Assembly (NCBI GenBank): GCA_937995655.1
Contig: CALKJI010000002.1
Coordinates: 62,001 to 126,000 of the forward strand
Direction of reading: 5' to 3'
DNA from: an uncultured Pseudothermotoga sp.
Lineage (GTDB): Bacteria; Thermotogota; Thermotogae; Thermotogales; DSM-5069
DNA: 64,000 nt
The position numbers and the translations under genes are program-made. The notes under the pieces were generated by a model. The model saw only the letters and a list, made by a program, of their open reading frames with translations. It was not told the origin of the DNA and searched no databases. This document shows positions 58,071 to 64,000 of the stretch, in pieces; the stretch's first letter is position 1, and every line of letters begins with the position of its first letter.

Positions 58071-58856
58071 TCACTCTTCAACTATTGCCACAGCGCGCAC
58101 CCAACCGGCGCTGGCTTTGAATATCTTTATTGGGAAAACCGATACCTTGAAGCCGAAAGGTTTGGGTATTTTGTCAAGATTGGCAAGTTTTTCAATATGA
58201 CAGTACTCTTTTTCAATTGCGGCAAAGTGCGCGGGCCATATATAAGAACCATTCTTGGACTCCTGGTAGTCCTTAGACATGTTCGAAAATGGTCTGTCCC
58301 AGGTGTATGCATCTATACCTGTTATCTTGACTCCTTGTTCAATCAGCCACAATGTTGCTTCGCGGCTCATTCCGGGTTGTAAAAAGTATTCCTTTGTTCC
58401 CATCCTCTTGTCTGCACCCGTCATTATCAGAACTATGTCAAATGGTTTAATTTTGTAATTTATCCTTTCAAGTTCATTCTTAAGATCTTCAACTGTTATG
58501 AATTCACCAAATTTCTTGTGTCTCATGTCGAGAACAACACCATCAGAGTAACACCACTCTAACGGGACCTCATCGATCGTTTTAGCAATCTTCCCTTCAA
58601 CGATTGGGTGAAAATGCCATGGAGCATCCAGATGCGTCCCTGTATGAGTCATTGCATCAACAAATTCGTAGGACCATCCTAAACCATGCGAATATAGAAG
58701 ATCTTTCGGATCAACACCAAAGCGTTCCCTCATTTCTTGGGAACCTGCTCTGTGGTCAAGGTAGGTTATCTTGGCTGGCCAAGGCTCGGAAGGAGAGTTT
58801 GGAACAATGGTCTCGCTTAAGTCGATCAATTTGACACCCACGGGAATCACCCCCAT
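58071..58856 (-). CDS. cyclase family protein (kynurenine-formamidase-like)
   Basis: DAMTHTGTHLDAPWHFHP; ITGIDAYTWDRPF; start may be the GTG after GGGGGTG. Confidence 0.87.
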   Translation of the reverse strand: MGVIPVGVKLIDLSETIVPNSPSEPWPAKITYLDHRAGSQEMRERFGVDPKDLLYSHGLGWSYEFVDAMTHTGTHLDAPWHFHPIVEGKIAKTIDEVPLEWCYSDGVVLDMRHKKFGEFITVEDLKNELERINYKIKPFDIVLIMTGADKRMGTKEYFLQPGMSREATLWLIEQGVKITGIDAYTWDRPFSNMSKDYQESKNGSYIWPAHFAAIEKEYCHIEKLANLDKIPKPFGFKVSVFPIKIFKASAGWVRAVAIVEE

Positions 58857-58863
58857 ATTCTCG

Positions 58864-58875
58864 ATTATCGATAAT
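58864..58875. promoter_or_regulatory. candidate operator palindrome upstream of cyclase-SSS-HMGL operon
   Basis: ATTATCGATAAT. Confidence 0.45.
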
Positions 58876-58970
58876 ACATAAAGTTCATCGAAGAAAAAAG
58901 TACCAAATCTTTTAAATAAAGAGGGAAAAACAACAAGAAGCTTGAAAAAAACTCACAATAAGCCAAATTT

Positions 58971-59669
58971 CTACTCAGTTTCGCTTTTCCTCAGTTTTGC
59001 TTTGAATTTCGATACCATCTCTTTATAATACCGCTGAATAACCTCACCACTGAATCTAATATACTCTGCTATCAAATCTGCAGCTTTCTTCGAATCTCTC
59101 TTTTCTATAGCATAAACCACTTCCATGAAATATTGAGAGGAAACTCTTAAATTGTCACCGTACTCCAAACTCAAATACCTATACCTTTTTGCTTGATCTT
59201 CTGTTGATTCGAGCAAAGAAACCAATTTTTTGGATCGGCATCCTTCTAAAATAACATCAGTGAACTGAAAGTTTGCTTCAAAGGCTTTGTCAATATCGTG
59301 TTCTATATAGGCATCTCTGAATTTTTTCACGAAGATTTTAACTTTTTGAATCTGTTCTTCACTGGCTCTTTCTGCAAACCAAGCAAATGCCAGTGCCCAA
59401 AGTTTCTCTTTTATCTTCCAAATATCCAACAATTCTTGAAGATCAAGTTCAGTTACAACATAACCTTTGTGCGGGAACTCTGTAATGAGATCAGATTTTT
59501 GTAGAATCTTCAATGCTTCCCTTATTGACGTTTGGCTGGCACCAAATCTTTTAGCAAGTTCCATGATTTTGAGGCGTTCCCCTGGTTTGTAGACACCCTT
59601 TATTATCTCTTGCTTGAGTTGTTGAGCTATGCTATCGGAAATCTTCAATGGCCTTTGATAGACTTCCAT
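58971..59669 (-). CDS. GntR-family (FadR-type) transcriptional regulator
   Basis: KPGERLKIMELAKRFGASQTSIREALKILQKSDLI; start reset to 59669. Confidence 0.9.
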   Translation of the reverse strand: MEVYQRPLKISDSIAQQLKQEIIKGVYKPGERLKIMELAKRFGASQTSIREALKILQKSDLITEFPHKGYVVTELDLQELLDIWKIKEKLWALAFAWFAERASEEQIQKVKIFVKKFRDAYIEHDIDKAFEANFQFTDVILEGCRSKKLVSLLESTEDQAKRYRYLSLEYGDNLRVSSQYFMEVVYAIEKRDSKKAADLIAEYIRFSGEVIQRYYKEMVSKFKAKLRKSETE

Positions 59670-59936
59670 TTGGCTACTCCATCCTCCCAAAATAATTTTA
59701 TCTTCTACGATGATGCTCCTATTAATTATAAACACGATTTTGTGTAAATAGTCGCTGTGCATTTTATCAATCACCTTTAAAATGAATATCCTTTTCATTG
59801 AATATATGACCTTGAACTTGAAATATGAGTAATCTTCATTATGCCTCTGTGCCTTTTCAAATATAGTAAAGGTTTCTTGTAACTCTTCAGACTAACCCCA
59901 GAACTGTGGTAAACTTATGTTTATGGTGAAGACTAT

Positions 59937-60551
59937 ATGGCAAATATTCTTGTAATTGATGATGAAAGAAACGTAAGAACCTTGATAAAAAGAATTCTTG
60001 AGGAGAGAGGTCATTTGGTTGTTGCCGTTGCAACAGCCGAAGAAGCTCTTGTAGAACTTCGTCGGCAGTTGTTTGATCTTGTAATACTGGACTTGAAATT
60101 ACCAGGCATATCGGGTATAGAATTGCTTAAAAAAATGAAACAGGAAGGATATGAAATGCCCGCTTTAATTGTATCGGCAATAACCAACGCAATACCCGTT
60201 GTAGAAGCAATGAAAAACGGTGCAAGTGACTACGTTTCTAAGCCATTCCCCACTCAAGATCTTGTAAAAAAAGTAGAAGAACTTTTGAATAAGGAAGAGA
60301 TAAGCTTCGAGAAACTTGAAAGAAGAATCGAAGAGAAGGTCTCCCAAGGAAAACTAGATATAGCAGAACGTATGGCAAGGGAGTTGTTCTCAATTCATCC
60401 TTCTGCCGAGGCACATTTCGTCTACGCATTGGTCATGGAGAGATTGGGGAACAGTGAAATCGCATACAGACACTTAAAAGCAGCTTTGGCTTTAGATCCG
60501 GAGCACAAGAAGGCAAACAGGGAGATTCTAAGATATGAAAAGAAAAACTGA
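59937..60551 (+). CDS. response regulator: receiver + TPR-like C-terminal region
   Basis: ILVIDDERNVRTLI; DLVILDLKLPGISG; SKPF; HFVYALVMERLGNSEIAYRHLKAALALDPEHKKANRE. Confidence 0.9.
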   Translation: MANILVIDDERNVRTLIKRILEERGHLVVAVATAEEALVELRRQLFDLVILDLKLPGISGIELLKKMKQEGYEMPALIVSAITNAIPVVEAMKNGASDYVSKPFPTQDLVKKVEELLNKEEISFEKLERRIEEKVSQGKLDIAERMARELFSIHPSAEAHFVYALVMERLGNSEIAYRHLKAALALDPEHKKANREILRYEKKN

Positions 60552-60966
60552 AGGTCTGTACATAATCATCGTGGGCTGTGGAAAGATAGGTTCAATAGTT
60601 GCATCGCAAATGTCTGCTTCCGGTAACAACGTAGTTGTTATAGACAACAGAGAGGAAGCCTTTGATAATCTTTCCGAAGAATTCACGGGTTTTAAGATAC
60701 TTGGAGATGCTACAGAGATAGTGCACCTGAAAGAGACAAAGATCGAAAGGGCAAACGTTGTACTGGCTCTCACGGGTGATGATAACACCAATTTCATGGT
60801 TTCAACGGTGGCAAAACAGTATTTTGGTGTCAAAGAAGTAATTGCCCGAGTAAATGATCCAGATAACGAGAAAATATTTGAAGAATTCGATATAGAAGTG
60901 ATCTCGCCAACGGCGCTCGTAGCAGAAAAAATTATACAGAGGGTAGATACGGAGGGACAAGGTTGA
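60535..60966 (+). CDS. TrkA-N/RCK domain potassium-uptake regulator
   Basis: IIIVGCGKIGSIVASQMSASGNNVVVIDN. Confidence 0.9.
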   Translation: MKRKTEGLYIIIVGCGKIGSIVASQMSASGNNVVVIDNREEAFDNLSEEFTGFKILGDATEIVHLKETKIERANVVLALTGDDNTNFMVSTVAKQYFGVKEVIARVNDPDNEKIFEEFDIEVISPTALVAEKIIQRVDTEGQG

Positions 60967-61622
60967 AGATTGTCATAATAGGTGGGTATCGTATTGCCTA
61001 TCATTTAGCACGATCTATGATCTCCAAAGGGTATCACGTTTACATTGTTAACAAAGATCCACAGGTGTGTCAAGAGTTGGCCAAGAAACTCTCTGCAGTC
61101 ATAATCAACGGAGATGGTAGTAAGAAGAATATCCTCGACCAAATAGAATTTTCGCAAGATGATATAGTCGTTATATTGACAAACACCGACAGAGACAGTT
61201 TAATAATTTCTCAAATGATAAAGAAGTACTACGGTGTGGAAAGAATAGTCACTTTGGTAAACGATCCAGAGAATATAGAAATCTTCAACAGACTTGGTGT
61301 TAAGGCTGCCATCAGCCCTACATCGTTGTTAAGTCAAACCATACAAGGTCTTCTGCTTGTCGAAGAGATAGAAGAATTTTTTCCAGTGGAAGAAGGCAAA
61401 CTAGTTTTCTTAAGGCTTGAGATACCAGACAGTTCTCCTTCTGCCGGCAAGAAACTGAAAGATATAAATCTCCCAAATGAGTCTATCATAGGCGGAATTT
61501 TGCGACAAAATAATGTCGTGATACCCAGGGGCGAAACGGAACTGTTACCTGGTGACCGTATTTTCATAATATGTGAACCCAGGGTTCAGACACAGGTAAT
61601 AAGAAATCTGGTAGGTGAATAA
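60963..61622 (+). CDS. TrkA family (RCK N + C) potassium-uptake regulator
   Basis: KIVIIGGYRIAYHLARSMISKGYHVYIVNKDP...VINGDGSKKNIL; C-terminal RCK_C. Confidence 0.9.
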   Translation: MKIVIIGGYRIAYHLARSMISKGYHVYIVNKDPQVCQELAKKLSAVIINGDGSKKNILDQIEFSQDDIVVILTNTDRDSLIISQMIKKYYGVERIVTLVNDPENIEIFNRLGVKAAISPTSLLSQTIQGLLLVEEIEEFFPVEEGKLVFLRLEIPDSSPSAGKKLKDINLPNESIIGGILRQNNVVIPRGETELLPGDRIFIICEPRVQTQVIRNLVGE

Positions 61623-63114
61623 AATGCCCTCATATCTGCGGGCAAGTTATGTTGTCATCCTAAATGTTTTAAGCAGTATCCTGATGTTCTTTTCTTTGAT
61701 CTTGTTGCTTCCTTTGATTTTTTCCATTTTTTGTCAAGAGATCTCATTAATACCTGCTTTCCTAATCACTGCAGGCTTTTCATTGATTCTAGGTTTTATT
61801 TTCCGCATCAAACGTCGTTCGGCAAGAATGGATGTTATAACCTCTAAGGAAGGTGCCGTGATAGTATTTTTCGCTTGGATGCTCGTTATTTTTCTTTCGT
61901 CTTTACCCTATGCCTTTGCAGGAATTTTAACTCTCTCGCGTGCTATTTTTGAGGCGACGAGTGGTTGGACAACTACTGGACTTACAGTCATCTCCAACTT
62001 AGAGATAATGCCAAAATCGATTCTTTTCTGGCGAAGCCTCACTCAATTCCTGGGTGGAGCAGGATTTGCAATTATCGTTATGGGAGCAATAATTGGACCG
62101 ACAGGACTTGGGTTGTACCAAGCAGAGGGAAGAATAGACAATATAGTACCCAACATTAGGTACTCGGCGAGAGTCATTATGCTTGTTTATATGGCTTATG
62201 CTGGCGCTGGAACAATTGCTTTGAAGATCACTGGTATGACTCTTTTTGATGCCTTGAACCATTCTTTAACTGCACTCGCCACTGGTGGTTTCTCAACAAA
62301 AAACAGTAGCATTGCCTTCTTCAACAACGTGGGTATAGAAATCGTGACAATGATGTTGATGTGGCTTGGAGCTACAGGATTCGGTATCCACTATGCGTTC
62401 TGGCAAAGAAATTGGCAGGCTTTGAGGAAGAACCCTGAACCAAAACAAATGATTTTACTAACTGTTGTTTCAACTATAATAATCCTCACCGGTGGTTTTG
62501 GAAAGCTCTTTTCCAATGTCAATGAAGGTATTAGGCATTCATTGTTTCAAGTTGTTTCAGCACTCACCGGTACAGGCTTTTCGACTGTGAGTCTTAGAGA
62601 TTGGCTTTCTTTTCCTGCTGCAATACTGGTTTTGAGTATTCTCATGTTACTAGGTGGTTGCATGGACTCGACCTCCGGCGGTATAAAACAATACAGGGTT
62701 GCTGTCCTGCTGAAAACATTTACTCTTTCAGTTAAAAGGTTCATGCTTCCAAGGAGTGCGGTAGTACAGGTTGAAATATGGAAGGGTAACAATAAAAGAT
62801 ATCTTGATGATTCTCTCATCAGGGAAGCCTTTCTCGTGTCAAGTCTCTACGTTATTTCTTTCGTGATTGGTACAGTGATTTTGACTTTGTGTGGTTATCG
62901 AATCTCTGAGTCCATTTTTGAGTTTGCTTCAGCACTTGCTGGCGTGGGACTTTCGGTTGGAATCACAAATTATTCAATGCCAAACTGTGCCTTGTGGACT
63001 CTAATAAGCGGTATGTTCCTCGGAAGACTAGAATTTCTTGTGATCATATACGCTTTAAGCAAAATAATGAGAGATATTTCATCAATAGTTCAGAGAGAAA
63101 AGACCACTGTGTGA
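61615..63114 (+). CDS. TrkH family potassium uptake protein
   Basis: EATSGWTTTGLTVI; HSLTALATGGFSTKN; SALTGTGFSTV; MLLGGCMDSTSGGIKQYR filter/pore motifs. Confidence 0.94.
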   Translation: MNKMPSYLRASYVVILNVLSSILMFFSLILLLPLIFSIFCQEISLIPAFLITAGFSLILGFIFRIKRRSARMDVITSKEGAVIVFFAWMLVIFLSSLPYAFAGILTLSRAIFEATSGWTTTGLTVISNLEIMPKSILFWRSLTQFLGGAGFAIIVMGAIIGPTGLGLYQAEGRIDNIVPNIRYSARVIMLVYMAYAGAGTIALKITGMTLFDALNHSLTALATGGFSTKNSSIAFFNNVGIEIVTMMLMWLGATGFGIHYAFWQRNWQALRKNPEPKQMILLTVVSTIIILTGGFGKLFSNVNEGIRHSLFQVVSALTGTGFSTVSLRDWLSFPAAILVLSILMLLGGCMDSTSGGIKQYRVAVLLKTFTLSVKRFMLPRSAVVQVEIWKGNNKRYLDDSLIREAFLVSSLYVISFVIGTVILTLCGYRISESIFEFASALAGVGLSVGITNYSMPNCALWTLISGMFLGRLEFLVIIYALSKIMRDISSIVQREKTTV

Positions 63115-63996
63115 CTGATCCTTCAAATACATAGCCCATCCTGGTGCTGGTCTATCATCGATGAAATAGGTAATCAACCGATCATTGGATATAATATAAA
63201 TCATTCCATTCTCTGACATCGTAGGGTGAGCTGTCGGTGGGTAGGCAAGGGACTGACTGGTAATTTTGTTAGAGTTCTGGTCGAGTAATAGGATCTGTGT
63301 TTTGGTGAAGACCAATATGTGACTTTCAGTGAGAATAAGGCTGCAAAGTTCATCGAATTTCATCGTCCAGTTAACCTTCCCTGAGAGATCCAATGAATAC
63401 AACGTTCCCGTTTCATCGTAGCAAAATACCGATTTGTCATTAGAGACAATGTAACTGACAAGCGGCTTATCGGGTGAAAATGTCCACAATATTTTTCCTG
63501 AAGATATGTCTATGGCATATAATTTGCCATTGTTAACAACGAAGGCGTTTCTCATAGATAGGATAACCATGCCTTGTTTGCTGAACTCAAGATAGATTGC
63601 CCAGGTCAAATTACCAGAAAAGTCTGTCAATCTTAATATACCTAACCAATCGAGTGTGATGATTCCAAATCTCTCATGAACTACAGGGGGACATACAAAC
63701 CAATTTCCCGCGTTGAATCGCCACAACTCGTTTCCACTGAAATCAAAGTGTAAAAGCAAGCCATCGTCATCGGAGATCAAAAATCCCTGAGGAGTAATTG
63801 CAGCTGGAAGACTTATGTTTGCACTGGTCTTGAGTCTTGTGATCTTATCTCTAATGAGATAAGCACTTTTATCCCAGGAACCCATTATCACTGTCCCATC
63901 CTTCATCACAACCGGATCACTTGTAGTTATAAAAGAAACTTTTAAAGAAGAGGTCTTCTTGCTGTCTAAATTCAAACTGATCAGTTCACCAGTCAT
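63082..63996 (-). CDS. PQQ-like beta-propeller repeat protein (5' end beyond window)
   Basis: LYAIDISSGKILWTFSPDKP; SLDLSGKVNWTMKF; ORF runs to window edge. Confidence 0.78.
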   Translation of the reverse strand: MTGELISLNLDSKKTSSLKVSFITTSDPVVMKDGTVIMGSWDKSAYLIRDKITRLKTSANISLPAAITPQGFLISDDDGLLLHFDFSGNELWRFNAGNWFVCPPVVHERFGIITLDWLGILRLTDFSGNLTWAIYLEFSKQGMVILSMRNAFVVNNGKLYAIDISSGKILWTFSPDKPLVSYIVSNDKSVFCYDETGTLYSLDLSGKVNWTMKFDELCSLILTESHILVFTKTQILLLDQNSNKITSQSLAYPPTAHPTMSENGMIYIISNDRLITYFIDDRPAPGWAMYLKDQSHSGLFSLNY

Positions 63997-64000
63997 GGTC

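Noticed and set aside
58971-59798. 44-aa N-terminal extension of the GntR ORF
   Set aside because: MEVYQRPLKISDSIAQQLKQ (start 59669) matches the normal GntR N-terminus; extension is probably upstream non-coding sequence.
1-64000. CRISPR arrays, tRNA/rRNA genes, transposons
   Set aside because: No regularly spaced direct repeats, no cloverleaf with TTCGANTC/CCA-type signatures, no transposase or integrase ORF seen.

Overview
The window is gene-dense and contains no rRNA, tRNA or CRISPR array that I could find. Gene content and codon style suggest a Thermotogota (Pseudothermotoga-like) chromosome; this taxonomic call is inference. Main blocks: (1) 0-7.3 kb, assorted genes: HD-GYP protein with a degenerate receiver, GNAT, DUF318 permease + small thioredoxin, adenosine-specific kinase-like protein, beta-propeller protein, flavodoxin, MFS. 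(2) 7.4-26.3 kb, one long minus-strand catabolic island: P-loop protein, B12/PLP aminomutase (OraE/KamDE-like) with putative small subunit, DapF-family epimerase, a frameshifted DAACS symporter, a diaminopimelate-dehydrogenase-family enzyme, permease, HcnABC/opine-oxidase-like flavoprotein set, Asp/Glu racemase-like protein, TAXI-TRAP transporter, DadA-like FAD enzyme, fold-type-I PLP enzyme, unknown 144-aa protein, RidA, and a YheO/DauR-type regulator. (3) 26.5-30.7 kb plus strand: LUD protein, M20 peptidase, OadA/PycB-like carboxyltransferase, an AcpS-FolK fusion, and a small coiled-coil protein. (4) gdhA. (5) 32.3-54.5 kb: glycan-utilisation locus with two GH127-like proteins, two six-hairpin GHs, a diverged GH38-like protein, a DUF2961/GH172 protein, GntR, and two ABC sugar importers whose MalF-type permease carries a large N-terminal duplicated membrane-sensor-like extension. 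(6) 54.9-59.7 kb: HMGL-like enzyme, SSS symporter with a C-terminal tandem winged-helix extension, cyclase and GntR. (7) 59.9-63.1 kb: receiver-TPR protein + TrkA + TrkA + TrkH. The strongest candidates for undescribed biology are the paired sensor-permease fusions, the symporter-wHTH fusion, and the D-amino-acid/ornithine-type catabolic island. All family assignments come from reading protein motifs; no database search was run.
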